NCBI GenBank assembly: GCA_016178705.1
Contig: JACOST010000002.1
Span: forward strand, 1-64,000
Direction: 5' to 3'
Length of the DNA: 64,000 bases
From: Deltaproteobacteria bacterium
Lineage (GTDB): Bacteria; Desulfobacterota; Binatia; HRBIN30; JACQVA1
Below, piece by piece: positions 1 through 8,746 of this stretch; the stretch's first letter is position 1; each line of letters opens with the position of its first letter. A program made the position numbers and the translations under genes. A model generated the notes under the pieces. It searched no databases. It had not been told where the DNA came from and saw only the letters and a list, made by a program, of their open reading frames with translations.

Positions 1-317
1 ACAGTGTCTGTGCCCGCTGCGAAACGAAGTCAGCACACGACCCGCGGTACCGACGCGTCAGTGATCTACACGAGAGCCACCCCGCCCCCGTGACGCTACC
101 GTCTCGTCTTCTTGACAAGCGGAGCCCTTATAGGTGTTAGGTTGTTAGGCTGTTCGCTGTTACGGGCAAGAGAAAGACGGGGGGCGGCTGCATCGTTGGC
201 GTCGAGCTACTGAACGACGACTGAGTCACGCGATGCGCTCGCTCCCACCTGATCCGGCGGCGCTCGTCCGCGGCTCCTTCCTTGCGCACGAGAAGCTCTC
301 CCCTGTATGACCGCCGC
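1..317. other. Intergenic leader upstream of the P450 gene
   Basis: I see no convincing gene here. Short open frames on both strands lack a ribosome binding site and recognisable composition. The stretch around 135-165 carries a short GTTAGGTTGTTAGG-like direct repeat. The region presumably holds the promoter of the P450 gene, but I could not place a convincing -35/-10 pair. Confidence 0.5.
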
Positions 318-1514
318 ATGCGCCCGGCACCAACTGATCTCCTCTACGATCCCGAGGACGAGCAGACGCAACTCGATCCCTACCCGCTTTACCGGCGCTT
401 GCGCGACGAGTGCCCGGTCTATCGGCAAGAACGACTGCGCTTCTGGGCGCTGAGCCGCTTCGCCGATGTCTACGCAGCGCTCGACGACCACGACGTGTTC
501 TGTTCCCGGCAAGGCCTGACCTGGGATCCGGCCGCCGCCGAACAAGCCGGTGTGCTGCCAATGATGGTGACCACCGATCCGCCCGACCACACCAAGCTGC
601 GCCGCTTGATCAATCGCGGCCTGACACCGAAGCGCGTGGCCGACCTCGAGCCGGAGGTGCGCGCGGGAATCGTCGAGAAGATCGACGCGGTGCGCGCCGC
701 ACGCGCCGGCGATCTGGTGACCAATGTGGCCGTACCGGTGCCGACGGCGATGGTGGGCCGCTTCCTCGGCGTACCGGAGACCGATCGCACGCGCTTCCAT
801 CACTGGGCTGGCGCGGTGGTTGCCGGCACCAGCGGCGCCGCCTTCCACCAGGAGCATCATCGCGCGGTGCGCGAGTTGTACGCCTACTTCCACGATCTCA
901 TCGAGTGCCGCCGCGGCGCGCCAACCGACGATCTGATCGGTACGCTGATCGCCTCCGAGATCGACGGCGTTCATCTGACGACGCAGGAGATCCTCGGCTT
1001 CTGCTTCAACATCGTGGTCGGCGGAATCGAGACAACGACAAATCTCATCGCTAACGGCATGGCTCTGCTAGCCGCGCACCCCGAGACCGCGCGTCGCCTC
1101 GTCGTCGAGCCGGGACTGATCCCATCAGCGATTGAAGAATTCTTGCGCCTGGAGACACCGGTAGCTGGGCTGTGTCGCACCACCACGCGCGCGGTCACTC
1201 TGCACGGAGTCACCATCCCAGCGGGCGAGAAGGTGCTGCTGATGTTTGGCGCCGCCAACCGCGACGAGCGCGAGTTTGCCGATCCCGACCGCCTCGATCT
1301 CGACCGCGGCCTCGAGCGCCACCTCGCCTTCGGCTACGGCGCGCACTACTGCATCGGCGCGGCGCTGGCACGTCTGATGGGCCGCGTTGCCTTCGAGGAA
1401 CTCACCACCCGCCTCGGTGACTCGCGCGTCGACGTCGCGCGCGGCCGTCGCCTGCGCGCCGCAGTGAGCCGCGGCTGGGAGTCGCTGCCTGTCGCCGTGC
1501 GCGGCGCGGCTTGA
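318..1514 (+). CDS. Cytochrome P450
   Basis: A bacterial soluble P450 of 398 residues, a normal length for class I enzymes that take electrons from a ferredoxin. The haem-ligand loop FGYGAHYCIG lies at about residues 337-347, with the cysteine as axial thiolate. The K-helix ExxR (EEFLR) is near 272. The I-helix oxygen-activation segment VVGGIETTTN is near 235. An upstream in-frame ATG at 282 would add twelve residues; I prefer 318 because MRPAPTDLLYDPEDE resembles the usual N-terminus. No ferredoxin or reductase gene is adjacent. The substrate cannot be read from the sequence, though this subfamily often hydroxylates terpenoids, steroids or macrolides. Confidence 0.93.
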   Translation: MRPAPTDLLYDPEDEQTQLDPYPLYRRLRDECPVYRQERLRFWALSRFADVYAALDDHDVFCSRQGLTWDPAAAEQAGVLPMMVTTDPPDHTKLRRLINRGLTPKRVADLEPEVRAGIVEKIDAVRAARAGDLVTNVAVPVPTAMVGRFLGVPETDRTRFHHWAGAVVAGTSGAAFHQEHHRAVRELYAYFHDLIECRRGAPTDDLIGTLIASEIDGVHLTTQEILGFCFNIVVGGIETTTNLIANGMALLAAHPETARRLVVEPGLIPSAIEEFLRLETPVAGLCRTTTRAVTLHGVTIPAGEKVLLMFGAANRDEREFADPDRLDLDRGLERHLAFGYGAHYCIGAALARLMGRVAFEELTTRLGDSRVDVARGRRLRAAVSRGWESLPVAVRGAA

Positions 1515-1538
1515 GCGGAAGGCTCGACCGGTACATCG

Positions 1539-2030
1539 TTAGTAGGCAGTCGGCGGAGCGCAGTCGGTAGTGCCGCTGCCAACCTCACAACCAACGATTG
1601 AGGGCAGACCAACCTGACGCAGCACCGTGGCCTGGTCCCAGTAGATCCGCTCGCACGCCAGCTTGCCGTCGCGGAACTGGACGATCACCACGAAGTCGAC
1701 CTCGACGACGCGATGCGTCGCCGGTACGCCGGGCAGGAACCAGTCCATCCGGTTCGTGTGCGTGAAGCGCGCATGGATTTCCTCGACCAGTTGGTCGCAT
1801 CCGTAGACACGATTCGTCGTGGTCATCTGCAGGTCATCAGGCCAGGAGCCGATGAAGACGTCACGGTAGAAGGCTCGTACCTGCGCCTTGCCGGTGCCAC
1901 CGGTGTTGACCGGCACGTTATGAACCGACGGATCCTCGACCATCGTCGCCATGGTGGCCTCCACATCCTTCGTCACGAACTCGTGGCGGATGTGCTCATC
2001 CCACAGATGCTCCATCTCGTGTTGCGTCAT
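1539..2030 (-). CDS. SnoaL/NTF2-like small protein
   Basis: About 163 residues with an NTF2-like layout: an N-terminal helical stretch, then alternating strands containing FVVIVQFRDGKLACERIYWD, typical of the SnoaL-like polyketide cyclase/ester cyclase superfamily. The start was chosen at ATG 2030 because GGAGG precedes it by five bases; a GTG at 2051 would add seven residues but lacks such a site. It converges on the P450 gene and is followed upstream by a second NTF2-like gene on the same strand. Members act as isomerases, cyclases or dehydratases on small hydrophobic substrates, or are catalytically silent; no reaction can be assigned. Confidence 0.75.
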   Translation of the reverse strand: MTQHEMEHLWDEHIRHEFVTKDVEATMATMVEDPSVHNVPVNTGGTGKAQVRAFYRDVFIGSWPDDLQMTTTNRVYGCDQLVEEIHARFTHTNRMDWFLPGVPATHRVVEVDFVVIVQFRDGKLACERIYWDQATVLRQVGLPSIVGCEVGSGTTDCAPPTAY

Positions 2031-2189
2031 GAGTTCCTCCACTCCAATCACTCAGAGTTGGTGAAAACAAATCTCGCGCGACGGTTCCACGCGCGGTGGA
2101 AGGGCGGAGCACCGCTCTGCCCTCAAGAGGTTATAGGCGCCCTGGCGTAGTTTTGGCCGTGAGGCGTGAAGCAGTGTTCCATCTTGCAA

Positions 2190-2232
2190 ACCTCTCCCCC
2201 TGACCCTCTCCGACACGGCGAGGGGAAGAGTC
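2190..2232. repeat. Short pyrimidine/purine inverted repeat
   Basis: A CCTCTCCCCCTGACCCTCTCC run is followed after a few bases by GGCGAGGGGAAGAG, giving an imperfect hairpin between two minus-strand genes. It looks like a short interspersed palindrome seen in many high-GC genomes. It may also act as a weak terminator for the upstream gene, though there is no T-tract. Confidence 0.4.
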
Positions 2233-2243
2233 CTCACAGACTC

Positions 2244-2735
2244 TCACTTCTGCAAGAAGGGCAGCAGATCGGTGTGATGTCCGATCATCCGCCATTTCCC
2301 GCCTTCTTTGCGAAACAGGTTCGTCGCTCGAATCGAAACCTTCGCCGGTTGACCGTCGGCGTTGGTATTCTCTCCCTGTTCGTAGGTACTGACGATCGCG
2401 ACATCGCGGCCAACCGTGGTCTGCATCCTTTCGGGCTTGATCGCACCGCCGAGTTTTCTGGCCGCCTGTTCCTCCCAGGTCGCCTGCACCTGGCTCCAGC
2501 CAACCTGGAACCCACCGCCGGGCCCCATGTACGTCACGTCGGCCGCATGCGACCAGACCTCCTTCATCGGACCCACGTCGCCCGTGAACATCGTGTTCAG
2601 GGCCGAGTAGAACCGCGCGGTCGCCTCGCCCACCGCCTTCTCGTCGGCGGCGGACGCATGCGTGGTGCGCGCCAGCGCCAACATCGCGACCGCCAATACG
2701 CCAATCGACCAACGTGCTGTCAGTGTCCTTCTCAT
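2244..2735 (-). CDS. Secreted SnoaL-like/DUF4440-type protein
   Basis: 163 residues with a clear Sec signal peptide (MRRTLTARWSIGVLAVAMLALA, cleavage probably after THASA). The mature part is one NTF2-like fold: ARFYSALNTMFTGD helix, conserved W, then VAIVSTYEQGE and LFRKEGGKWRMIGHHTD strands typical of the SgcJ/DUF4440 group. It is therefore periplasmic or secreted. The neighbouring minus-strand gene is also NTF2-like but cytosolic, so the two are relatives with different locations. Biochemical role unknown. It precedes the sulfatase gene on the other side with only a short gap. Confidence 0.75.
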   Translation of the reverse strand: MRRTLTARWSIGVLAVAMLALARTTHASAADEKAVGEATARFYSALNTMFTGDVGPMKEVWSHAADVTYMGPGGGFQVGWSQVQATWEEQAARKLGGAIKPERMQTTVGRDVAIVSTYEQGENTNADGQPAKVSIRATNLFRKEGGKWRMIGHHTDLLPFLQK

Positions 2736-2760
2736 ATGCGTCTCCTTCTTCTCCTGTCCT

Positions 2761-4908
2761 TCAAGAGGCCTGGCAATCCAGTCCCAGGTGTTGCTCGATG
2801 ATCGACTGATCGGCCGTGTCGGTCACGCCGTCGAGGTTCAGGTCGTAGACACTCGAAAGGCCGTTCGATTGGCTGTAGAAGCGCCAATCGTCGAGATCCT
2901 GCTGATTGACGACGAGGTCGATGTTGCCATCGCCGGGGCACTCGGGCGCGGAAGCGATGAGCGCGTTCAGTTGCGCCGAGAGTTCGTTGTAATTGCGCTG
3001 CTGCTCGGGGGTCAGTGAACCCAGGGAAAGCTCAGTGCCTTCGCGGTCGATTCTTGGCAGCGGACTGGCCTCGTTGATCTCGTAGAACTCGACGTCGGTA
3101 GTCTCCACGCACGGCGCCTCGGCCGATTCGTAGATCGGCGAGGTGTTCTCCACGATCTTGTAGCGATCGTTGCGAATGCCAACGGCCGACAAGGGCGTGA
3201 TGTTGTACAACGACTCGTCCTGCGCGGCGCGGAACGCGTTCACCTGACAGCAGAACTGATAACCCGTGGACGGGATGCCGGCCGTCAGCGGATCGTCCGC
3301 GCCGGGGCCCCACCAGACGCCGTTGTTGTCCTCGCACACGCTCTTCGAGACCGGGATCTGCGTGCAGCCGCCGGAGATGACGCACGGACCGTTGATGGCA
3401 CCGTTGGCCTGCAGGTTATTGCCGATCTGGGTGAAGTTCCAGTGACGGATGCTAGCTTGCTGTGGGTTCACCACGTAGGGCAGCATGGCGACGGCGTCAA
3501 TCGGCCGCGGCACCGCCTGCTGGACGTTGTCGATCCCAGCGATCTCGCCGAACAGCGCATAGAGGTCCGCGACGTTCACCATGTGCGAGACGACGCGATC
3601 GGGCTGCTTCACCAACGGTCCGGCGACGATCAGCGGTACCCAGACGCCGGTCTGATACGCCGTGCCCTTGGCGCGCGAGACGTCAAACGGCGCTTTGACG
3701 ACCGTCCCCAGGGTTCCGTTATCACCGACGAGGATGACCATCGTGTCGGTCTGTCCGGGTCGGTAGATCAACCGGCCATCTCGAGCGTGCCGCGCGAGTC
3801 CCGTCTCCACCAGCAGGCGGCCCACCTCGGCATCGAGCGACTCGATCATCAAGTTCGTCACCACTCGCTGGTCGGCAGCGTCGGCGCAATCCAGGCCACT
3901 GCTGTCCGCGTTACCCGACGGCAGCTCGCTGGGCGGTGGTTGCATGACCGGAGTATGTGCCGAGGCGAAGCTGACCGTCGCCATCCAGGGCCGACCGGCA
4001 GGGCGCGCTTTGATCCAGCCGACCGCGGCGTCGACATCGGCGGTGGCCCGAAAACGTCGCGCCCGCGGATCAGACGCGGGCACCTGTTCGACCGAGCCGT
4101 CCTCGAAATTGAGCACTAGCGGTGACACATAGTGACCACTCAATGTGGCGAAGTTGAGATAGTCCGGTCGCGGCACCGTACAGCTCGTACCCGGATCGAA
4201 GATTCCGCCACGGTCCCGGCAAGTGCGCCCCGGCGGGATCGGGCCACTACTTGCCAGCGAGCTGCAGGTGCCGTCGGCCATGTAGCAGGCGCCGAAATCC
4301 GCGCCGCCGGCGGCGCCGCCGCGCACGAAGCCGCACGACCAAGTCCCGGGCGGCGCCACGCCGCCGGCCGTGGTGTCGATCGACGATGGGTCGCCGGTCT
4401 CATCGAGCCAGCCAGCGAAATAGTTCCAGCCCAGGTCATGCGGCATCCCGTAACCGGCCGGGTTGTGCCCCTGAAGGCCGAGATGAAATTTGCCGAACAG
4501 CGCGCTGTCGTATCCGCGTTGTGCCAGCAGTTTCGGCGTCGTCATCTCGTACGGCGAGACCATCGAGTTCGCCAGATCGTTGGGGCCCAATGCGCCCAGG
4601 ACGTTGGTGCGCAGTGGAAAGCGGCCCTCGAAGATCACCGCGCGGCTGGTTGTACACGCTGGCATCGCCCACGCGTTGTGAAAGCGAATGCCGGCGCCGG
4701 CGAGTTGATCGATGTTCGGCGTGCGCGGCGGCGTCTCTCCGCCGTACCCGAAGAGCCGCATCTGGTCGATGCCGACGTCGTCCATGATGACGAACAGGAT
4801 ATTCGGTGCGGCGACGGTCGTTTGTTGCGGCACGACGCTGCCGCCGCAACCCGGCAGCGCGCAGGCCAGCAGGGCGACCAGTGCTACGGCGATGGCCTGG
4901 CGCGCCAT
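2761..4908 (-). CDS. Lipoprotein sulfatase with C-terminal dockerin-like repeat
   Basis: About 715 residues from ATG 4908. The N-terminus is a lipoprotein signal: hydrophobic run ending LPGC with Cys21, so the enzyme should be exported and lipid-anchored. The body is a type I sulfatase: NILFVIMDDVG supplies the metal-binding DD near residue 35, the formylglycine motif is CTTSR, and VGDNGT is a conserved metal/substrate segment. The third position of the CxPxR motif is Thr, not Pro. The last sixty residues hold two loops of EF-hand/dockerin spacing (D-x-N-x-D...N..D and D-x-N-x-D-G...D..D). The frame stays open upstream to 5175, but only ATG 4908 gives a good signal peptide; ATG 4953 is the alternative. 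Substrate unknown. Confidence 0.87.
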   Translation of the reverse strand: MARQAIAVALVALLACALPGCGGSVVPQQTTVAAPNILFVIMDDVGIDQMRLFGYGGETPPRTPNIDQLAGAGIRFHNAWAMPACTTSRAVIFEGRFPLRTNVLGALGPNDLANSMVSPYEMTTPKLLAQRGYDSALFGKFHLGLQGHNPAGYGMPHDLGWNYFAGWLDETGDPSSIDTTAGGVAPPGTWSCGFVRGGAAGGADFGACYMADGTCSSLASSGPIPPGRTCRDRGGIFDPGTSCTVPRPDYLNFATLSGHYVSPLVLNFEDGSVEQVPASDPRARRFRATADVDAAVGWIKARPAGRPWMATVSFASAHTPVMQPPPSELPSGNADSSGLDCADAADQRVVTNLMIESLDAEVGRLLVETGLARHARDGRLIYRPGQTDTMVILVGDNGTLGTVVKAPFDVSRAKGTAYQTGVWVPLIVAGPLVKQPDRVVSHMVNVADLYALFGEIAGIDNVQQAVPRPIDAVAMLPYVVNPQQASIRHWNFTQIGNNLQANGAINGPCVISGGCTQIPVSKSVCEDNNGVWWGPGADDPLTAGIPSTGYQFCCQVNAFRAAQDESLYNITPLSAVGIRNDRYKIVENTSPIYESAEAPCVETTDVEFYEINEASPLPRIDREGTELSLGSLTPEQQRNYNELSAQLNALIASAPECPGDGNIDLVVNQQDLDDWRFYSQSNGLSSVYDLNLDGVTDTADQSIIEQHLGLDCQAS

Positions 4909-5673
4909 CGATACGGTCCTCACTATAGATCGAATGGTGCCGCTAGTTTGCATGACCGCCGGCTTGTGCACATGCCTTGCCGTCCGATCGACGACCGTTC
5001 CACTTCGCCAGAGCTGTACCCCCCGACAGCAGAATCTTGACGAATCTGGAGAGAACGCCAACTCCCTGCCCAGACGGGCGGGCGGCCCGGCCGAAGTGGG
5101 GCGCCTCTTAGCACGGGTGGACGTGACCCCATGGGGGCGAGTATGCGATCTCGATTGCCGTACGAGCCGTAACACGGACCTACGCGGATAGTGGCTTGCC
5201 CGGTTAGCTCTTATCGAGGGTCACGGGAGGGACGCGTGCATTTCGCCGGATGCGGACGAGAGAATCGTCGCTCGCACCGCGTTGGCAGAGGCCCTCGTCC
5301 GTGCCGGCGCGCCGGAGCACGAGATCACGGCCGTCATCGCGGAAGCGCGCGAGCTAGTGCGCCAGAACGACGGCAACTCGCTGCTGCCGCGATCGCGCGA
5401 AGCGGAAGCGCGCGTGTCTGGCTGTAACGATCGGACGATCTTGGAAGCGGGTCTGCGCGATGCCGAGGTCATGTATCGAGCCATGGGCGCCCCCGATCCG
5501 GCCGACAGGCGGATGAGGAGATCACTCGTTAGACCTCTTCCGCGCTGAATCTGTGCGAGACGACTCGAGCGATGGAGTGATGTCGACGCCTGCCGGACCT
5601 CAGGTCTGGTTCGGGAAGGCACGAAGCCATGCGCCGCTTTGGTGCCGAGCGGATGTGTAGTAGGAGCTGCCGC
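4909..5673. other. Divergent intergenic region with one doubtful small ORF
   Basis: This gap separates the sulfatase (minus) from the LLM oxidoreductase (plus) and must hold both promoters. One plus-strand open frame, 5192-5548, reads as plausible protein (DERIVARTALAEALVRAGAP onward) but its only start is TTG at 5282, giving 88 residues, and it has no good ribosome binding site. I recognise no family in it. It may be a small gene or the remnant of a degraded one. Confidence 0.35.
5282..5548 (+). CDS. Doubtful small hypothetical protein
   Basis: An 88-residue frame with a TTG start. The first fifty residues are rich in Ala, Glu and Arg and would form helices (AEALVRAGAPEHEITAVIAE); the end is Arg/Pro-rich. 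The frame is open further upstream to 5192 without an ATG or GTG, so the gene may have lost its start. There is no recognisable domain and no ribosome binding site at normal spacing. Treat it as possible only. Confidence 0.25.
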   Translation: MAEALVRAGAPEHEITAVIAEARELVRQNDGNSLLPRSREAEARVSGCNDRTILEAGLRDAEVMYRAMGAPDPADRRMRRSLVRPLPR

Positions 5674-6669
5674 GTGAAAGTCGGCGTCTTGCAATTTTTC
5701 TCCTGGCCGGATCGCCGGGTACCGATTCGCAGCGTCTACGAGCGCGTCCTCGATCGCATCGAGATCATGGACCGCTCGGCCTACGAGGCGGTGTGGTTCG
5801 CTGAGCATCATTTCCAATCGTTCAGCGTGTGCCCTTCGATCCACATGATGGCGACGTTGGCGGCGGCCCGCACGCGCCGCATCCGCATCGGCACGGCGGT
5901 GTCGCTGGCGGCGTTCTATCATCCGCTGCGACTCGCTGAAGAGGTGGCGCTGCTCGACGTGCTCTCGGGCGGGCGCGTGAACTGGGGCGCCGGGCGCGGC
6001 TTTCATCGCCAGGAATTCGAAGTGTTCGGCGTGCCGCCGCAGGAAAGCGCCGCGCGCTTTCGCGAGGCTGTCGACATCGTCCTCGCCGCGTGGCGCAACG
6101 AGCGGCTGACGTTCGCTGGACGTTTTCACGCTTTCGAGAACGTCGAAGTGTTGCCCAAGCCATTGCAGCAACCGCACCCGCCGGTGTGGCTCGCGGCCTC
6201 GTCGGACGATTCCATCACACATGCGGCGCGCGACGGCTTCGCCATCTTGATGGACCCGCACTCGACCCACACGGAGATCGGCCGGAAGCTCGCGCTCTAT
6301 CATGCGGAGCTGCGCGCCGCGGGCCACGAGCCCTCCACGCGTGAAGTACCGATCGCTCGACTGGTGGCGATCGCCGATACCGCCGCCAAGGCGGAAGAAG
6401 TCGCGCGGCGCGGCGCCGGCTGGCTTACTGATTCCTACGCGAACGTCCAGGCAACCGCACCGGCCGGACCGGGAACCTTCATGCCGTTTGCCAGCAACGA
6501 TCCGGTCGCGCGCTACCTGAACGGCGTGATCATCCACGGCACCGCCGACGCGGTGACCGCGGAGTTGCAGCGGCTTGAAGTGGAGCTGCCCCTGCATTCG
6601 CTGTTGCTCGCGCCGCTGAGTGAGGAGACCTTTCGCCGCTTCACCGACGACGTGCTGCCCAAGCTCTGA
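5674..6669 (+). CDS. LLM-class flavin-dependent oxidoreductase
   Basis: 331 residues of the luciferase-like monooxygenase superfamily, a TIM barrel using FMN or F420. Seen: MKVGVLQFFSWPD first strand, YEAVWFAEHHF (the conserved AEHHF of this group), RIRIGTAVSL, EEVALLDVLSGGRVNWGAGRG and LPKPLQQPHPPVWLA. The start is GTG 5674, with AGGAG at 5662-5666 seven bases upstream; an ATG at 5629 would add residues foreign to the family. Such enzymes oxidise alkanes, aldehydes or other small compounds; the exact substrate is not visible. Confidence 0.9.
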   Translation: MKVGVLQFFSWPDRRVPIRSVYERVLDRIEIMDRSAYEAVWFAEHHFQSFSVCPSIHMMATLAAARTRRIRIGTAVSLAAFYHPLRLAEEVALLDVLSGGRVNWGAGRGFHRQEFEVFGVPPQESAARFREAVDIVLAAWRNERLTFAGRFHAFENVEVLPKPLQQPHPPVWLAASSDDSITHAARDGFAILMDPHSTHTEIGRKLALYHAELRAAGHEPSTREVPIARLVAIADTAAKAEEVARRGAGWLTDSYANVQATAPAGPGTFMPFASNDPVARYLNGVIIHGTADAVTAELQRLEVELPLHSLLLAPLSEETFRRFTDDVLPKL

Positions 6670-6711
6670 CGAGGAGTCTGACCGGCACAAGATAAGACGC
6701 GACCTCCCCGC

Positions 6712-6789
6712 TCGTCATTCCGGCGAAAGCCGGAATCCGGGATCGCACGCCCCCCCCCGCCTGGATGCCGGCTTTCGCCGGCATGACGA
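6712..6789. repeat. REP-like inverted repeat, copy 1
   Basis: TTCCGGCGAAAGCCGGAATCC on one side pairs with GGATGCCGGCTTTCGCCGGCAT on the other, around a short C-rich centre. The arms are bounded by TCGTCA and TGACGA. This is the widespread palindromic element whose spurious translation is VIPAKAGIQ. A second copy lies at 10165-10240. The element sits between the LLM oxidoreductase and the alcohol dehydrogenase. Confidence 0.85.
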
Positions 6790-6888
6790 ACCCGCGGGGA
6801 TCGATTCGAAAAAAATTCCCACCGCCACCCTCTACCCTTTTGGTGCGCAGATAGGCTAAATGATGCCGACCACCATTTCCCTACTATC

Positions 6889-6893
6889 GGAGG
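6889..6893 (+). promoter_or_regulatory. RBS deciding the alcohol dehydrogenase start
   Basis: GGAGG directly abuts an ATG at 6894, too close to serve it, and lies six bases before the next in-frame ATG at 6900. The protein therefore starts MRAAVYVGD, as in homologous alcohol dehydrogenases. Confidence 0.75.
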
Positions 6894-6899
6894 ATGCCA

Positions 6900-7976
6900 A
6901 TGAGAGCTGCAGTGTACGTCGGAGATCCCAAAAGCCTCGCCCTCGAGGAATTGAAGCCCAACCCGCCCGGGCCGCGCGATGTCGTCGTCGAGATCGGGGC
7001 GAGCGGTGTCTGCCACTCTGATCTGTCGATCATGCGCGGATACGTGCCGGTGCCTCCCGGCATGGTGCTCGGCCACGAAGGCGCCGGGAAGGTCGTCGAA
7101 GTTGGCGCCGAGGTCACGCGCGTACACAAGGGTGACCGCGTCGTCGCCTCGTTCGTGCCCGCCTGCGGCGCGTGCTGGCATTGCCTGCGCGATCAATCCG
7201 AACTGTGCGAGAGCGAGAACGAAGTGTCGATGGCGATGCGCGGCACTCGGCCCGACGGCAACATGTACTTCTGCATGACCGGCCTGGGGACGTTCTCCAA
7301 CGTCATGACGGTCAACGAGTCGTCAGTCGTCAAGGTCGAGACCGATTTGCCCGACGCGCAACTCGCGCTGATCGGTTGCGGGGTCACCACCGGCGTCGGC
7401 GCGGCCCTCAACACGGCGAAGGTGAAGCCGGGATCGAGCGTCGCGGTGCTCGGCTGCGGCGGCGTTGGCCAGTCGGTGATCCAAGGAGCGCGCATCGCCG
7501 GTGCCGGTCGCATCATCGCCATCGATCCGCAAGAACTGAAGCGCAAGACCGCGCTCAAGCTCGGCGCGACCGATGTTGTTGATCCGTCGAAGGGCGACGC
7601 GGTCGAGCAAGTGAAGGCGCTCACCGGCGGCCGCGGCGCCGACTATGCGTTCGAAGTGATCGGTCTGCCGGAGACCATCCTGACGACCTACCAACTCGCG
7701 CGCCGCGGCGGTGAGGTCATCATCGTCGGTATGGCGCGCTACGATGCACAGTTCACGCTGCCGGCGTTCGGCATCTTCTACGAGCAGAAAACCGTGAAGG
7801 GCTGCAAATACGGCTCGGCACAAGTGCGGCGCGACTTCCCGCGTTTCATCGACCTGATCGAAACCAAGCGCCTCGACATCGGCTCGATGGTGTCGAAGAC
7901 CATCAAGCTCGACGGCGTCAACGACGCCTTCCGGGCGATGGAGGCGGGTGAAGTGATTCGTAGCGTCATCGCCTGA
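6900..7976 (+). CDS. Zinc-dependent alcohol dehydrogenase
   Basis: 358 residues of the medium-chain dehydrogenase/reductase family, oxidising a primary alcohol or aldehyde adduct with NAD(P). Catalytic zinc ligands are in GVCHSDL (Cys) and GHEGAG (His-Glu). The structural zinc site is CGACWHCLRDQSELC near residues 90-104. A second catalytic Cys lies in LIGCGVTTGVGAAL, and the Rossmann motif GCGGVG is near 185. The GCGVTTG segment and presence of both zincs resemble class III/benzyl alcohol dehydrogenase-like members. It is followed by a stem-loop terminator, so probably a single-gene unit. Confidence 0.93.
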   Translation: MRAAVYVGDPKSLALEELKPNPPGPRDVVVEIGASGVCHSDLSIMRGYVPVPPGMVLGHEGAGKVVEVGAEVTRVHKGDRVVASFVPACGACWHCLRDQSELCESENEVSMAMRGTRPDGNMYFCMTGLGTFSNVMTVNESSVVKVETDLPDAQLALIGCGVTTGVGAALNTAKVKPGSSVAVLGCGGVGQSVIQGARIAGAGRIIAIDPQELKRKTALKLGATDVVDPSKGDAVEQVKALTGGRGADYAFEVIGLPETILTTYQLARRGGEVIIVGMARYDAQFTLPAFGIFYEQKTVKGCKYGSAQVRRDFPRFIDLIETKRLDIGSMVSKTIKLDGVNDAFRAMEAGEVIRSVIA

Positions 7977-7990
7977 CGCCGCGTGAGTTA

Positions 7991-8030
7991 ACCGGGGATC
8001 CGCTCCGCGCGGGTCCCCGGTATTTCTTAC
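7991..8030 (+). terminator. Stem-loop terminator after alcohol dehydrogenase
   Basis: ACCGGGGATC at 7991-8000 pairs with GGTCCCCGGT at 8012-8021 with one mismatch, followed by ATTTCTT. The hairpin is strong; the T-rich tail is short, so it is a probable rather than a perfect intrinsic terminator. Confidence 0.6.
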
Positions 8031-8072
8031 AGCATCCGCCTGCCCTACTGCTCTAGCTGGGAGGACCGCACT

Positions 8073-8699
8073 ATGAGACTGCATGTCTTTCCTCCATCGC
8101 CCAGAGCGATGAAGGTGATCGCCCTGGCGAACCATCTCGGCTTGGATTGCGAGCTACGCGTCGTGCATCTCTTCAACGGCGATCAGCTAAAGCCGGAGTT
8201 TATAGCGCTCAATCCCAACAAACGGATGCCGGTGCTGGAGGACGACGGATTCGTCCTCTGGGAGTCGAACGCGATCTTGCACTACCTCGCCACCAAGAAA
8301 CCTGAGAGCCGACTCTGGCCTTCCGACGCGAAAGGTCAAGCCGACGTTCTGCGCTGGTTGTCGTGGGAGGCCGCGCACTGGACCCCCGCATGCACACCGA
8401 TGGCGTTCGAGCGCGTGGTCAAGAAGCTCGGCGGTTTAGGCGAGCCGGATCTGGCGGAGGTGGCCAAGGGTGAGGCCGGCTTCCACCAATTTGCGGCTGT
8501 GCTGAACGCGCACTTGAAAGGCCGGAAGTGGCTGCTCGGCAACGACCTAACCATCGCCGATTTCGCGGTCGGCGCCCCAATGGCGATGGCGGAGCCAGCC
8601 CAGTATCCGCTCGCGACGTATGCCGAGATCACGCGCTGGTACAGCGGACTCGCGGCACTGCCTGCGTGGAAGCGCGCGACCGTCGCGCCGCCGACGTGA
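8073..8699 (+). CDS. Glutathione S-transferase family protein
   Basis: 208 residues. The N-terminal thioredoxin-like domain contains SPRAMKVIALANHLGLD, the cis-proline segment NKRMPVLEDDGFVLWESNAIL (glutathione contacts E and S), and LHYLA. The C-terminal helical domain has the N-capping box and hydrophobic staple LTIADFAVG. GGGAGG precedes the ATG by eight bases. It would conjugate glutathione to electrophiles or act as an isomerase; no adjacent gene fixes its substrate. Confidence 0.9.
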   Translation: MRLHVFPPSPRAMKVIALANHLGLDCELRVVHLFNGDQLKPEFIALNPNKRMPVLEDDGFVLWESNAILHYLATKKPESRLWPSDAKGQADVLRWLSWEAAHWTPACTPMAFERVVKKLGGLGEPDLAEVAKGEAGFHQFAAVLNAHLKGRKWLLGNDLTIADFAVGAPMAMAEPAQYPLATYAEITRWYSGLAALPAWKRATVAPPT

Positions 8700-8746
8700 C
8701 ATCCGGCCGCGCGAGAACCGCGTGGCCGTCGTTGAAACTCCGCGCC

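Noticed and set aside
112-140. TTGACA followed by TATAGG as a promoter for the P450 gene
   Set aside because: The spacing is about 11 bases, far from the 16-18 needed, and no good -10 lies at the correct distance.
5221-6690. Long minus-strand open frame of 489 codons
   Set aside because: It is antisense to the LLM oxidoreductase, His/Arg/Ala-rich and without any family features; a product of high GC.
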